Assembly (NCBI GenBank): GCA_002633005.1
Contig: NMRA01000659.1
Location: forward strand, 2,500-66,499
Length of the DNA stretch: 64,000 nt
Origin: Phoronis australis
Taxonomy: Eukaryota > Phoronida > Phoronidae
Direction of reading: 5' to 3'
Positions 1 to 15,500 of the stretch are shown piece after piece. The number at the start of each line of letters is the position of its first letter. Within the stretch, counting starts at the first letter, position 1. The notes beneath the pieces were generated by a model. That model worked only from the letters and a program-made list of their open reading frames with translations, was not told the origin of the DNA and did not search any database. Made by a program: the position numbers and the translations under genes.

Positions 1-361
1 CCTCTTTTCAAATATTACAGTAAAAACTACGTAAAATTCTCTCCATAAAAAGTACAGTTGTTAGGCTAGACTGTAATCAGCTGATCATATCCGCATGAGC
101 GAAGTCAATTATCCTCGCTCGTGACTCGATGAATAGAGCAGCTTGGCGGCATCCCTTTGAGCATGAGCCGAGCGCGTCTCAGCCAAGGTGGATAAATACG
201 GTCTAGTTCAATTTTCCATACCCCGCCTGTTACCTTAAACACCAGGGTTAGAACCAATTTTATTTAGTGGGAATGTTCATAGCATGATAGGTCAATGGTC
301 AGAATTTTTGAGAAAAATTCTAAGCAATGTTTTTTGAACTAGTCATTATGCCCATTCTTAC

Positions 362-512
362 CATTTCTGTCTTTATCCACAGTTTGTAGCAAGATCTCCA
401 CAAAATCTTTATCTGTTCCCACGTCCAGTCCCATTCCAGCGGTCAAGATGACCATCATCTCATTAAGGCTTATTTTACCACTGAAGTCCTCGTCAACTAA
501 TTCAAACATTTC
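362..512 (-). CDS. EF-hand gene, coding exon 14 (EF-hand 3 and start of EF-hand 4)
   Basis: 151 bp, acceptor GGGTTATAG, donor GTAAGAAT, phase 0 in and phase 1 out. Residues 695-744 contain the loop DEDFSGKISLNE, then an exiting helix with MMVILTAGMGLD, and DKDRN(G), the opening of a fourth EF-hand loop split by the next intron. The remaining exons lie beyond position 1. Confidence 0.9.
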
Positions 513-3500
513 CTATAACCCAATCAAATTATAAGCTTGTTTTAAAATAGTGCGACAAAGTATCCTTAATGATATGTCAAAAATTCTCAAAATTTGGTAT
601 AAGAGGTCTGATGGCATTAAATCAGTTATGGAGTAAATATTATCTGAGACAATGACACTACAGAAGCAAAATCACAAGAACTATTATACAAAGACCACAA
701 AATTTAATACTACGGTAAAAAAATCTTCAGTGAGACGCAACATGGCGGACAGGGGAAATTTCATTTTGTCAAATTTATAAACAAAAATAACTTTTCAGGA
801 AATTTTCTTTTAACATGGTTTGTATGGTGTAGCTATTACCAAAGAACATTTGGTAAAATTTTGAGAATTTGCAACAATCCGGTAAGCCTCTGAAAATATG
901 AATGTGGCAATTTTAGCAATCATTCATGTCTCAAATTGAAGAATTTTTACCATAACAGCCAAAACTGGTTTGAGAATTAGACTACAATTTTTCACGACAC
1001 TTCTAGTATGCTTCATAGCATAGCATCATAATAAACACTTATAAAGAGTTTGAACAATGTCAGAAGCCTATCTGTAAACTGCTTCGCCATCTATCAAACA
1101 GTCTTCCTGACACGGCAACAGAATTTGTCAAAACTTCACAATGATAATTAGTAAGCGAGAGGTGCAAGTTTCATTTAATATCAAAATTCTAATCAATAAT
1201 TATGATAATCACTTACTCTGTATGAAGTTATGTGATAGGCAAGTTTGGGCAGATTCAACTCCAGGGGTTCATCAGCAGAAGAAAGCCTGAATAAGAAATT
1301 AGTCTTTTAGTAAAACTGATTTCCCAATTGTATTGTTTTTCACTGAGTACAGGATTTTGCAAGTAGCGAACTTGGAACAAATCTAGGAAACATGAACGAC
1401 TCATGACTCTAGATCTACTTTTACAACAACAATCTTTTGAAGTGCCGTCTACCCTCAGGCTGGCAACAAAAAGTATGCCAGTGTACAGGTTGGCGAACAT
1501 GACAAAACAGTTTGGCAGAGTTTGCCTGAAGACTGATTGCCTAACCAAAACATCAGCAAATTTGAGTTAGGCTGAGTTGGCCATGTTCAAAAGTTTGTCA
1601 GAGTTACAAGAATGTTGACGGGACTTCTTGATGAACAGTCGAGCATCAGATCTCACCCGTCTTAATAAAATTAACCAACAAAATAATATGTCAATGATAA
1701 ATGAACATATGCAACTATTTAGCATAAAAAAGTTTAAAACTAAAAAAAGTTTCGTGACCTATTATTACATGCAGCAAAGACTTAATACTTAGTAATTGGT
1801 GAGATACAGAGATTTATGAGTTTTCTAGCCGCCACAAAAACTTAGTTCGATGTTTCATGTCTTTTCACCCAGGAGTCCATATTGTAATCAGGGAGGAGTC
1901 TGCCAATGAACAAACTTAAGGGGCCTCCCTTGAGAGTTCCTCAAAGCAGTGCAGTGACTGGCCAGTGGAGGTGGTAACCCCAGAATCTCTCTATATCCAG
2001 ACTTGATTTGCCGATGTTAAAATAACAAAATGAAAGCAGTCTTACACATGTCCAGTCAGGCGGTCATTCAAGGCAGCTACAGTAACAAACTCATTGAGAT
2101 CAATGGTCTTGTCTTTGTTCAAGTCAAAAACCTGAAATGCACATAAGGGGTTCTTAAAAGACACAAAACATGAAAACTATGGTAAAAATTCTTCAATTTG
2201 GAACAAAATATTTGGTAAAATTAATTTTTCAGAAGCATACCACATCATTGCAAATGCTCAAAATTTGACCAAATGTTACTTCAGTTGGTAATGGCTATGC
2301 CATACAAATCATTCCAAGTAAATTTTCCTGAAAAGTTATTTTTTGTTGAGAAATTTGACAAAGCGAAATTTCACCTGTCCACCATATTGTTTACCAAACT
2401 GAAGAATATTTACAACAAATAGTCCCCAACTTTAAAACGTATTCACAAATTTATACTCTACACCACCCAGTAACTACAAAAATTGCTTTTTTTATTTTTG
2501 GACAACTATCAAGTGAATTAATTTCCAATAAAATGCACTGTGGTTTTGACCAGCTCACTGACTTCAACAGACGTCTCCTACCTAAAGTTTAACAAAAAAA
2601 AAACAAAAAAAAAAACAACAACAACCTGCACAATTTCTAGCAGTGTTTCAAATGCACTTACTTTCATAAAGAGTGCAACGTCTCGTTTTGTGGCATTGAT
2701 GAACAATTTCTGGTGGAGTTCCTTCATACTAAGTACACCGTTGCCATCTGTATCCAGACTGCGGAACTTCTTGGTGTACAGCTCCCTCTGTTGGTCACTG
2801 ATGAAGGAGTACATGTAGAGATCTGACAACTGAAAGAGGGAGTTAAATGGAAGTAATTTCTCTGCATCAATTTTACCAGTCACAAAATATGGGTCCTTGT
2901 ATAATGGAGAATAGCTGCCTCTTGAACTTAACTCTACTCTTTCACAGAATTACAGAAATTAATTGGCCGGTAACAGAGCTAATGTGGACAAAAAGGAAGC
3001 TTAAGTCCCAACCAATCCACCTTTATCAATTGTTTATCAGAATTTCAGTAAAACAATACTATAGTTTTACTGTAAAATAGAGATGAGCATGGCAGCAGTG
3101 TACAACTATGGGATGAGTGCTTAACTAAAGCACAGCATTGTGGGTAAACATCCAAGAATCTGAAATGGCACTGGGGTATTTCAGGATGAAGCTGTTGGTC
3201 TTTGGATCACATCACTGCTATTGTATTGTAGTTGCCACATCAGGCAAATTTTTTAAACTCAAAGTGTGCATGAAGCATCAGTCTTCACCACAAGATTCAA
3301 ATAAGTATCCTCTAATGATTCCAATCAGACAATTTTAATTACACACTCAGGTAACAGATTCATGTTTGAGAACCACGTGCGTGTGTGCTGTAAGACTCAG
3401 ATTCAAAGCAAGCACATGTTGTAACGGTTTACTTTCTGTGTCAATTTTGACGCTTTAGAACAAGTCAATTTTTTGTACAGTAATGACAGACAAGCCCACT

Positions 3501-6500
3501 GGAAACACAAAAATAGATAAAAACAATGTTTCAGTACAGTCAGGCAAGGTTGGTTTGTAACTACGCCAGCTAAACACAGAGAGAAATAATTATTCCACGC
3601 TCAGTGTGATGTTGTCTCCACTATTACAACAGGAAATTGGGCAAAACAAAAATCAGAGCAAGTATAAGTGCATCGGGCCGGTTTTCAAATTCGCCATAAT
3701 TGTATAATCATTATGGCATCTCACCCCCATGGCATCAGATGCTGGTTTTAATGATTCAGTCCTCTTGCGGAAGATGGTCATTGCATCTTTTGTTTCTTCC
3801 TCTGTCATTTCATCATCATCATCTAAAAAATAACCAGTAATTCAGTCCAACCATCACCATGCAAGGGTAATTTAGAAATAAAGTGAAAGTTAATGGTCAA
3901 ATAACCTACTTGATCAGCTAACAAACCACAAACCAAATGAATGCATCTACAGGTGCTGCTAAACACAAACAATTCCTGAACTACCACTAAGAAATTAGCG
4001 TATCTTAAAAGTTTTAAAAGTAAACTACTTTCTTCAAAACTTCTCCAATAAAACATTAAAGTAACTAAATTTGAATCACCTAGCAACCTTGACATGACTG
4101 CCTTAACAACTTACACCCCCCTCACCCTCAGATCTCCTGCTAGCAGCCCATTCCATACCCAGCCCATTCCATACCCTTCTGTTTTTAATGCAATAAGCCT
4201 AATATGGTGGAAATAATCACAGGACACTACATTTTAACATTAAGATTAACACGCTCACTTAACTCAGGCATGTCTTTTATGAATAGACTTGACTTGCTGC
4301 TAGGCTGGGACATACCTTGCTAATGCCAGAATTATTGACATGCTAACAGAGGCCTTGCAATAGTTCAGTTAATAATAAGTTACTTGAGACTAACTACCCA
4401 CTTCCCTACCCACAATTCTTACCATCCCCAAAGAGGCCCTCTGCATCTTCATCGTCCGCCTCTAACTCCTCGGGGAATACCCATCCAGAAGTGCCCTTCA
4501 GGTGATCCACGTTGAACAACTTGTTTTCCAGTGCCTTCAGCGTGTTGTTTAATGCGTCCATGTCAAAACTGCTGCTGCCACCTGTCATGTAGTCCTCAAG
4601 GCTCAAAACAACCGGTTCAGGTTCGGGGGGTGGCTCTGGCTCTGGTTCAGGAGGCCGCGAGAAATCTACATTCATCACACTGAAAGTTATGATGACAAAT
4701 TTAAGGTCAAGTAGGACCTAGAAAAATTTCAATTTTGGCCAACTTCTGGCAATCATATCTCAGAAATGGCTGATTTAAATTACATGAAACTTTTAGATAC
4801 TATGCTTTATATATTTTTCAAAAATGCTGTTAGGTATTTATTTTTAAAATGTTTCACTTTTGCCTGAGGGGCTATCAAACACTAGGATTTACGTGGTTTT
4901 TGTGAAATTAAAAAGTTTTTCATTAAAAGTTGAGATTTATCACTTTTTTCTTGCCTTCAACACCAATACTTTTCTGCTTACAGCAAAGTCTCACTAACTT
5001 AGGACAAAAAATGGCGGAAAAGTGAAACTTTACTTTATGATCTTTCCATGATAGTATGTAGCAATGAAGAAATGCTGTTACACGTTTGAGGTGTGTAACA
5101 TAGATACCACAACACAATATTCTAAAAATTGGGCACATTTACAATAATGTTAGAAGCCTTTGAAAAATGAAAAAATGTCTATTTTGGTAATTATTTTTGT
5201 CTGATACTGATGAGATGATTTACCGTAGCTAACATAATGTACATATTACTCACTCCTCTTTATTTGGCTGGTACAATTCCCTGTCAATCTTGAAAGCTGC
5301 TCCAAAATTGGATTCACTAAACTCTTTGCTCTTGTCATTGCTTTCCTCGGCTTCTTCAACCCTCTCTAAACGTCTTTTGTCCGTTTCCCCCAGTATCTTG
5401 ACAGACTGCTCTGTATCGTCTGCTTCTTTGCTTTCACTGTTAATATCGTCTGCTTGTTTGCTATCACTGTCAATATTGCCTGCTTCCACTGTTCCAGCAG
5501 TGGTATCACCCAACTCCTCATGATCATTGACACCAGTATTTTCAACTTGTTCATCATTTACATTAATATTACTATTATTATTATCATCATTTATCACAAA
5601 ACTATCATGGTTGTCCGAAAAGTGAACGGTCTTTCCACTCTTTCCTTTGACAGCAATTTCTTCATCATCATTAATATAATATACACTGTTAACGTCCTTA
5701 TTGGTATGACTGATCTGGGTCACTGGCGTGTTGACCCGCTTGACTGACCCCACTCTGGGGTGACTGTAATAATCGGAAGTTTCTGAAAAAAATCAGCACA
5801 TCTGCAACATTGTATAACCCTTCATAGTTTTCAAACAGTAAAGAGAAATAGTTGTTGAAAATAGTAAAATGGTGCAATGCAGAAGCAAAGTGTACTATGT
5901 GAACCTCATAATTATGAACAATCAGTTTTTAAGAAATGAAATATGAAATTATAGTTAAGGTTATGTGTAAATATAGAAAAATGCTAAATTTTGACTAACT
6001 TCAAAAAACCACATAAAAAAACAACAAAAGTTGCATAAACAAAAGCACAGAAAACTATTGACAATTATTTCCCAATTGCACCTCAAATGTTCATGTTTCA
6101 CAAGAAATAAGAAATTGTTCATGTTATTGATAGCATTGTTTTTCTGTGAATGTTTCTTTCATTTTCCCCAAATTTTATAAATGACATGCTCACATGTTCC
6201 AATCAATGATTGAATAGTAAAAGTCCACACTAAATTAACTACTAAACCATTTCTTCTTACTCAAAATATTTGCTTGTACTATGATCTTAAACTTTAAATT
6301 TACAGTTTTGTAGCTATTTGATTAAATGCAAAAGGATGACGGTAAACCATTTACACAAAACCTTAAATGAAGAAATGAGAAAAAATAGACCAATAGAGGT
6401 CACTCTTTTAAGCACTCGCGTGAAAACGAAAGACAAGCAATGTATTAATATAGAAGAGACTGTCTTAAAGTAGGCAAGAAGTAGAACATATCAATTTAAA

Positions 6501-9500
6501 ATCAACGTCACTGTTAGTAAACAAAACATGGACATACAAGGTAGATACAAAAACTGCAAACTCAATGAAACAAAACACTTTCAAATCCTTCAAGTTAACT
6601 GCATGTTTAACTCTATTCAAAAGCACCAAAATGTTACTTGAAGCTGATAGAACCACATGGGCCTGCAATCCATCGAACAAACAAATTCTTGAGTTATATG
6701 CCACCTGCAGCTATGAAAAGTGTACTAATCTTGTTCCTTATATCCATAAGAAGTTTTCTCCGTGCATGGAAAGAAATGACACTTGGTAATGCTTAGGACC
6801 AAGCTCCATTCTGGGCTTGGCTATTCAAACCCCATAAGGGGTAACAAAACTATTACCTTCTCAGTCACGGGACCACAAACCCTTTGTTAAGTTGTGATTA
6901 GTTACAATAACTACTGTCACAGAATTCCCATGTCAACTTCAAAAGGCCCATTGTGTTTGAATGACACCCACGATTTACAACCCTCCACAACGCTCCAAGC
7001 CACTTTGAGGACTAGTTACCCCCTCCAAGCCAAAAATGGTTGAGCTCGTTCTCTAGCAATAACAAACACACTTCTTTACAAGCCCAGAAGCCACATACAG
7101 TTTGACTAAGGAACAATTTCACTACTGTAAGCCACTAAATCAAAAGTTAGTTTGTTAATAAGTGGGTTACAGAACCGCTCACTACAATACAACAAAACAA
7201 CAGTACATCAAAATTGATGAGTTTAAATGAAATTAACATAATTTAGAGGGAGAGGGCCACGCAACCACCTGTTATTATTACTTAATAATGATCGAAACAA
7301 CAAAATTGTTAAAACAATGACAATCTGATGAATTTTTAAAATGAAGAATTCTACACATTCAACAACAAGGGAATACATAAACGTCTACCTCTATGCTGGA
7401 TTTGAATTCTAAAATACCAAATAAAGTTATTCACATACATTGCTGGCATGGAAATGGGAACTTTGAATCTCATTTCTACATCTACATTTTCTAACTGACA
7501 TTTCTTAAATTATTAAGAAGTCAAATAACTTGGCTGATTCTGAGCATGAACAGAATCCTCCATTCTCATTTGACACCCTCACAAGTGTAGATTGGGCAAC
7601 TCAACTGCATGGTTTGCGTACTGCTATATCTGGCACAAAGATGAAAGATACCATTCAATTGTATGCAATTACATCGCTTCTGGAGGCCACAGGTTGCCAA
7701 TGTTATTGTTCTCTAGATAATTGGACCCATCAAAAACAAACTGAGGGTGACAAAAATATTTTTTAAATTTTTGTTTTGAGAGTTTTTAAATAGCATAGTT
7801 GAATAATGATGTAAGAAGTGGTTACTACTAGAAGCTTTTGAATTTTGAAAATCAGAAATGTGACTTTTACAACCTAAAACTTAAGTACAATGCTGCCATA
7901 TTATGATTTTCATAAATTCTGCTGAATGTGCAACATAATTGGGCCCATTACCAAACCACCAGGCAGCAGTTGGATTTTGAGGTAAGCCAAGTGTCATCGT
8001 ACAATTCTTGGCATGGACTATTACAGGCTCAGTGATGGACTCCACCCTGAGATGACTGCATAGGAAGAGACGCTCTACGGAGATACACGAGATGTTACCT
8101 GATGGCATGCACTCAGGCAAGACGTGACTTTCCTATCTCAGCTAAAAGACACATGTTAACACCAAACAGTCCCATACTGTAGAGCATCATGCAAATGATT
8201 AAACAAAGAGATTCTTCAATTTGGGACTAATTGCTAAAATTGTCATATTTTTAATTTTGAGAGGCTCACCACATTGTTGCAAGTGCTCAAAATTTTACTG
8301 AAAAGTTATTTTTGTAATTAGAAACTTGATAAAATAAGCTTGCACCTACAGTTTGCCATATTGTGTCCCAGATTGAAGATTTTTTATCATAACTTTTACT
8401 ACACGCAGAAAATACAGCCATGGTGAGATGGATAGGCCATAAAATGTACCCAAATGATACATGTAGCATGTCACCACAAGCCTAAACATCACACAAAAAG
8501 TTATTAATAGTTCAGATACAAAAATGTCACCAAACTGCCAATATTTTCATGACAACCCTAACCCAATGCAGCAATCTACCTTTGTTTGTCAGGAAGACAT
8601 TATCTCCCCTGTCGTTGTCTACGAGTGGTAAATGACCACCTGGTGTTGACTGTTCACCTCCCTGAAGTAAAAAACATTTAACACTTATTAGTAATGCACA
8701 TTTCCAATTGACCTCAGTTGTGCTCTCCAAACAAAAAATTAAAACTCAACAGGAATTCCAAAATTCATGAACACGTTGGCAGAGTCCTATTATACTTTAA
8801 GGTTACAGCATAACTCAAGTGAAATTTGGAATCAGTACCACAAACTGGTACAAATATTCAAAATGACCTGTTTGCTGAAAGAATTTTGTTGAATCGTTTT
8901 TCAACTTGACGCGAGAGAGTCAAAGTACTCACATCAAAATCAATTAAAACTGTTACCAAAACAAGTCAAATCAGTTATGGAGAACACAAATTAAGGACAC
9001 TAAGCAGTTTTTGTTCCTTTTTGACTCAAAAGCACAATGAAATAACTTTATCTTGCAATCGTAGCCATTAGGTGAATAAAAGGACTAGCCTGCCTCCCAA
9101 CTAATTCAGATTTCTACCTTCAACAACAAAGATTGCCAGCCCACTCTTAGTAAGTTTTGACATACTAGTAAGTTGTAGATGCCTTCGGGCTTAAAGCAAA
9201 CCAACTTCCTAAACAGGTGAGGACTGCATACCAGTTTGGATGATTCAGATCAATGAACAATTGGCCATAATTTTTCTTGAAGCATTATAAGTTCCTGAAC
9301 CAAATTTTAGTTCAATTTAGGAATTAGAGGAATATCATACTAAGCCTCACTAATAACATGATACCTGTTCTTCAAAGCTTAAAGTGTACAGTGTATTACG
9401 CTTCAATTCAAAAGTTACTTAAACAATGTATATGGTAACGCATTATGAATGATCAAAAACAATCACTCGAACATGTTAGCGTAGTACCTTGTATTTTCCA

Positions 9501-12500
9501 GGAATAACCGGAATGTTAAATACAGGAAGTAATGAGACAATCCAAATCATACTGAAACATATCTCGTGTGAAAACTTGTGCCAGTGGTAATGAGGAATGT
9601 CTGACATTTTTGCTCTAAGTTGACTAAATTCAAAGAAAACGTGTTGTGCATAAACACATGAAGGCAGTTTTGAAGTGCTGTGCAACCTGAGTGTCAAATT
9701 GTCAACATGTAAAAGTGGGACAAGACATTTTTGAGACGATGATTCTTGAGACGGATACATATAGTGAAGCACTATTCACTGGTGTAATTCAGGAATTATC
9801 AAACTTAAAAAAATTTAAAAATGAACCCAACTTGCAATGTTTGAAAAAACACAACGGTAAAATCTCACCAATTTTGGGTAAAATAACCACCAAAATAGCC
9901 ATTTCTTTGTTTTTCAAAAACTTCTAACGTTGTTGAGAATGAGGGATCAATTTGGAAAACCGGGGTATGGGTAAACTGACTTATAGGTCCTCAAATCTTT
10001 CTAGGCCAATTTGGAGGATCAATAAATCACGTAATTTTTTGGTCTTATTTCTCTTTTTTCTTCCAATTTTAATGGGCCCGATAGCCACCCAACAGTTAAG
10101 CAACCACAATGCACCAATAAAATTAGTTTTGCACCAATGAAGTGGTGGGTGCTTCTAAAATTGTCCCTGTGAATGTCTGCAATAGTGCAAAATAGTCTAT
10201 GGTGATAGCTAAATGGTACAAACTTTGAGCATGTAAAAATATTGTAACACATCTTTCATGGAAAAATTAAACAAATAAAAATTCATTTTTTTACCATATT
10301 GTGTCCTAAATCGGTGAGATTTAACCTATTACAAAACATAGAACATTCCACCTCCCGAGGTACACTCTTAATTCATTTTGTTTTGGAAGACTTTTGGAAA
10401 GCAGGTTTCTAATATCTGTAATATGTCTTGTCCCCATAAACCAGAACAGTGTAGAAAACATAATTCATGCAGGCATTGAAGATATCTTACCCATAAACCT
10501 GATATTGAGAGCCAGTTGAAAAAGGTATTTTATGAATGACAGTACTTTGAACGTTAAATCAGCAATTAATAATCAGTAACTAAAATCTTTTTAGCAATTT
10601 AAACATATTATGAGCAACTTTCATAAGATAAGAAATAAAAAATAAATGGTCCGTTGGTGAAAATTTATACAAGCACAAGAACATGTCACTGAGTTCACCA
10701 GTGGCATGTTATCATTGCTGCTGAACTTTGATACATTACAATTGACAAATAACAAATTTCCACGTTTTAAAATCAGAACTCCATAAGGACAATTTTCAGT
10801 TCAACTTTTCTAACCTGACATCTCAGGTAACTTACCTCAATATGTTCTCCATCTGGTTTATAATCCAACATGGCCACTGCATCTGAATACCTTAATGTGA
10901 AGTAAGTAAAAAGCAAGGTTCATCAACTCACACAGTAGGAACTCACACATGACAGGAGAGCAGACGTGGTGCATTGCATTGCGGGTAGCAAGAAAGGACA
11001 AAGGACCAGATCAAAAAGGACAGAGTTCAAACAATTTCCAAAATGAGTACTCTGAATGTACAAAAAGTTGCAAAAATGAACAAAAACATAATAATAAAAA
11101 CCTGCAACTGATCACTGAGTGTAACAATATCTCTAAAATTTTTAATTTTACTTTTCGAAGAAAGTGCTTCCCTCAGTTCAGAATAACAGAGTGAGTTTCA
11201 TTGGTGAAAGATATCATCAAAACAGCAATACTTCGTAAATTACAGCCTAAACGTATTTTGTTTTGGCACATATTGCTTTCATAGTTTATGAACTGTAAAC
11301 TGGGCTACCATTCAATATTGCACACCACTTTAAGGGGGCTAACATGAAATTTAAAATTAAAGTTATAAAACAAGCTATAGTACATTCCGTTTGTTATGAA
11401 AAAAATTGTTGAAAGAGCATCACTTTTGAATAAGTTCAACTAAATTGGTTTGTGAATTCCTTTTATGAAGTTTGAAGTGGAAAGAACATCATTGACAGTT
11501 CAAAATGTTCAAATTTCTACACACAGTTGATGACTTTGGCTAGAATTGAATTGGATACGACTTGGAAAACAAGGACATCTAAAATGTAAGCAGATAGAGA
11601 GAGACAGATGTTGAGAAATTGGTCCTGAGCAAATAGCAGCGTGACTGCGTAGTCTAAGGCAAAAAACTCAAGCGTGCACTATGATAATATGATGAACATA
11701 TTACAAGAATGCTGAAAATATCAAGTAAAATGATGTACGAAACATAAGAAAATTTAATACCAATTAATACGCTTTGCGAATGTAACACTCAATTTGACAT
11801 GGAATGAGCACAAAACGACTCATAGATACAGTTGTAGACAAGGTGATTGACTGACTTCATTAATGTACCAATTTGATTGTAAATAGTTCATCTAGACATG
11901 TGAACAGCTTGGCAATTGAGTGTTAATGGAAAGTTACACTATTTAATTGATTTGAGTGTTTACCTAGCAAGTGATATACCTTTTGAAAAGAAACGCCTTC
12001 AATAATCAATATCTCTTGCAAACATAGAGTGTGACAGTTTGATATGTAACAGTCTTGCGCTATATGTGATGGAGACTGATATGAACGGTTTAGCCAAAAA
12101 GGGTATAGAACGGACTTACGGGAATTGTACTTCCCATATCCTTATAGAGAAAGCACAAAAAGCACTCAGTGCCGTAAATGATTACACAGTCTGTGAATCA
12201 GTAAAACACAAAATTTTAAAGTCAGAGAGTTGATGCAAAACTTAAGTTAGGAGAATGTCGTTGAAGAATTCCACAAATTACGTGAAATGGCCATGATGCA
12301 AACTCAAGGTTTTCATGGACTATAAAGCGAACATTGTGCACACTGAGGTTCTCCATGAACTGTAAACTGGGCATGGAAAAAACTGAGGGTTTTCAGGGAC
12401 TACAAACTGGACATGGTGTAAACAGAGGGTTTTCAGGGACTATACCTGGACATGGTGCATTAAACAGGGCTTTCATGGACTGTAAACAGGACATGCATGG

Positions 12501-15500
12501 TGTTTACTGAGGGTCTTTGTGGACTATACACTGGACATGGTACAAACTGAGGGACTATACACAGGGCATAGTACAAACTAAGTCTTCAAGGATTATACAC
12601 AGGACATGGTACAAACTAAGGTTCTCCAAGGATTATACACTAGACAATGACTTTCATAACCGATTTGAACAGGCTATTACCCACTCATGCTGTTTGGGCT
12701 ATTGCCCTGGTAATGAAAATGATTGTCTTGTTGTCTTAACACCAGCTTAATGTGTACGGGCATGAAATTCCATGTCATCTGCCAAACAAACCTGTGGTTT
12801 GCTAAGGAGTTTAGACCGGCCTGAGTGGGTGTGCTGGCTACTCGGGATGGTCTATCATGATAAAATAGTAGCATGAACCCGACTATAACAAACTTACCTT
12901 GATTTAGCGCTGTTTTGCCTCTCTGTGTGTTGCTTTCGCAGCTTGGCGAGTTCATCTTCATCAAATTCATACTTGCCCCGTAGCGCCATCTGACTTCCTG
13001 TCATGTAGTAACGACGGTCTTGCCTATGTGACATTATCTAAAAAATTGCAAATCCAGCAATGATGCCAATTACAATGAACAACAGATTTTAATGTTATGT
13101 TGATATTCAATATGTCAATATTAACAATAGCTTGAAGACTCTATGAATAAAGCTACCCTAGTGACGACAGCAAATAACTGCCTTCATAGTGAACGTGCAT
13201 AATAAAACAGACGAGTCAACATTTGACAATTAATGGCATGGTTTGCTGGTGTTCATCAAAATACTACTACTAAGAGCCTGCAACAATTAATCACATTCAT
13301 ACTGTGTTCGTCTGAAAAGCAACTTTCCAAAAGAGTGCGCTAGGTACTTATTTCATTATAAACTGCAAAACTATAAAAAGATGTGATGAACAACAAAAAC
13401 AACTGTCATTGAGTTAGATCACATTGTGCTTTAGATTTTGGGCCTGGAGTGGGTAACTAGTCCACACGGTGGCTTAGAATTCTTGGGGACTCTTGTATAA
13501 TCATGAGTGTGGTTCACACGCAATAGATTTTTTGAAAATGACATGCAAGGTCAGTGAATGTAGCTCTTTGTGAGCCCTGCTCTTAGTCAAACTGTTGGAC
13601 TATGTAACTAAACACAGCTTCTTAAAGGGTTTATGGTCCTGGTTGAGAAGACAATTGTTTTACTATCCCCTTATATTTAGAATAGCTGAGCCCAGAATGG
13701 TGATGAACAACAAAACCATTTGTTGTCAGTTCAAACTTGGATTAAACAAATGTAATAATTGCTTTATCTAAACTCCCGCAGCTTACTTCAGATGTTCGCT
13801 TCATTTCTCGAGACCGCTCTTTAGCCTCTTGCTCAGCTTGAATCCTCTCTTTCTGCGTCATGTGACTCCAGATTGGTGAATTACTGGTTGCAGAAAATGA
13901 CGGACTGACAGGAGTTTTGAGTCTACCAGAGTCTTTAGTCTCAACTGGCTGAAATATTAATTTTGGTAAAAAATAGTTTAAAAATAATCTGTGCATTTTA
14001 TCATCAGTGCACATGGCAAATGGTTCTTTTTAACACAATGAACTGAGCATGTATCAGACACACAACAAAACCTGGAGAAGACAGCACAGGTTACCACTGT
14101 ACAGTAAAAATTCTCCATTTTGGAACAAAAATAACTGCGAAAATTTCCATATTTCTATTTTTCAGAGGTGTACAACATTGCTGCGAATGCTCATTTTTTA
14201 CCAAATGTTGTTTGATAATATGTGCATCATACAAACCACGCTAAAAGCAAAGTAAATTTTTCCTGAAAAGTTATTTTGTTGAGAAATTTGGCTAAACGAA
14301 ATTTCATCTGTCAGCCATATTTTGTATCCCAAATCAAGACTTTTTTTACCGTATTTGTAATCTGCAGCTGATTACAAACAGAATGACTGTGAACTCTGAG
14401 AATTTTACAAACACAAGACAAGATTTGTCTCTCTTCAAGTAGTGCCACCAATATTGCTCAACAGATCATTCACAATTCGGCATTCAATGGAACTTTTAAC
14501 ATAATGTTTAGGAATAATACACTACCCGTGAGACCATAACAAACAAAAACCGTTAATAACCCAAGTATTTTTTTGTGAAATTTAGTTGCTTATGAATGAA
14601 ACTGTATGAAAAGTGTATCTATCAACACATGGTTAAACATGAGAGTCCAATCAGTTGTTACTGTGGTGTTCTGAATAACGGCTTTCAGTGCTGAGCTCAA
14701 TAACACAGAGATGAAGCCATGATGTTGCATTAGTAATACTAACCACAAATCTCTCGCCATGTAGTGCCACTGACTTTGCACTGCCAGGAGAGCGAGACAT
14801 CCTCTGTTCACTCACATGTAGCAATGGAAGCTGCTTCACACGACTGGTTGAGCTGAAAAAAAATAAAATCCTTTCTGGTACATTTTCATTAAAAAGTAAC
14901 AATAGAGAATTAATTGTAATTAGTCATAAAGCAAACCAAAGTAGATGAAATTTCTTTGCGAAGAAACTTCTTTCAACAAGACATCAAATTTTAACAGACG
15001 ATTAAAAGAATTTCAAGTTCCGTTGTCACTGATGAATTCTTAACCAAAACATGTTGGGGTTTAAACACATTCTACCACATTCCACAGTGTCCACTCCAAT
15101 CTTGAGTCATTGCCAAATGAGCCAGGAACACAAGTCCTAAGATATGCGTATTATCCATCATTTTCAAATTCACAATTAAGGGTTGGTCAACATTAAGAGA
15201 CACATTTATGATGAGATTAGGGGACCTAATTTGATTTTCATTTTTAGCCAACAAAACAATGTGAAACAACTTTAATTAATTTTTTGAATTTCCGGTGCTC
15301 AAAACTAAATAAGTGAACTTTCAAAAATGGTTTTAAAACAAGAGAGATATGGATTGAAAAATAGTCATCTTCTACATGTACTTGACATTTTAAGTAAAAA
15401 GAAAGATTTCTCTTAGAACCAGATGTCCATTTTTAAATTAAATAGGAGTTGATAAATAACACAAGAAGCACACGGCAAAAATATCTCCAAAAATCACCAT

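Noticed and set aside
7881-8120. Minus-strand open frame with protein-like composition (around TEPVIVHAKN) between EF-hand exons 7 and 8
   Set aside because: All plausible acceptors bring a phase that meets a stop, and exon 7 joins exon 8 in perfect phase without it.
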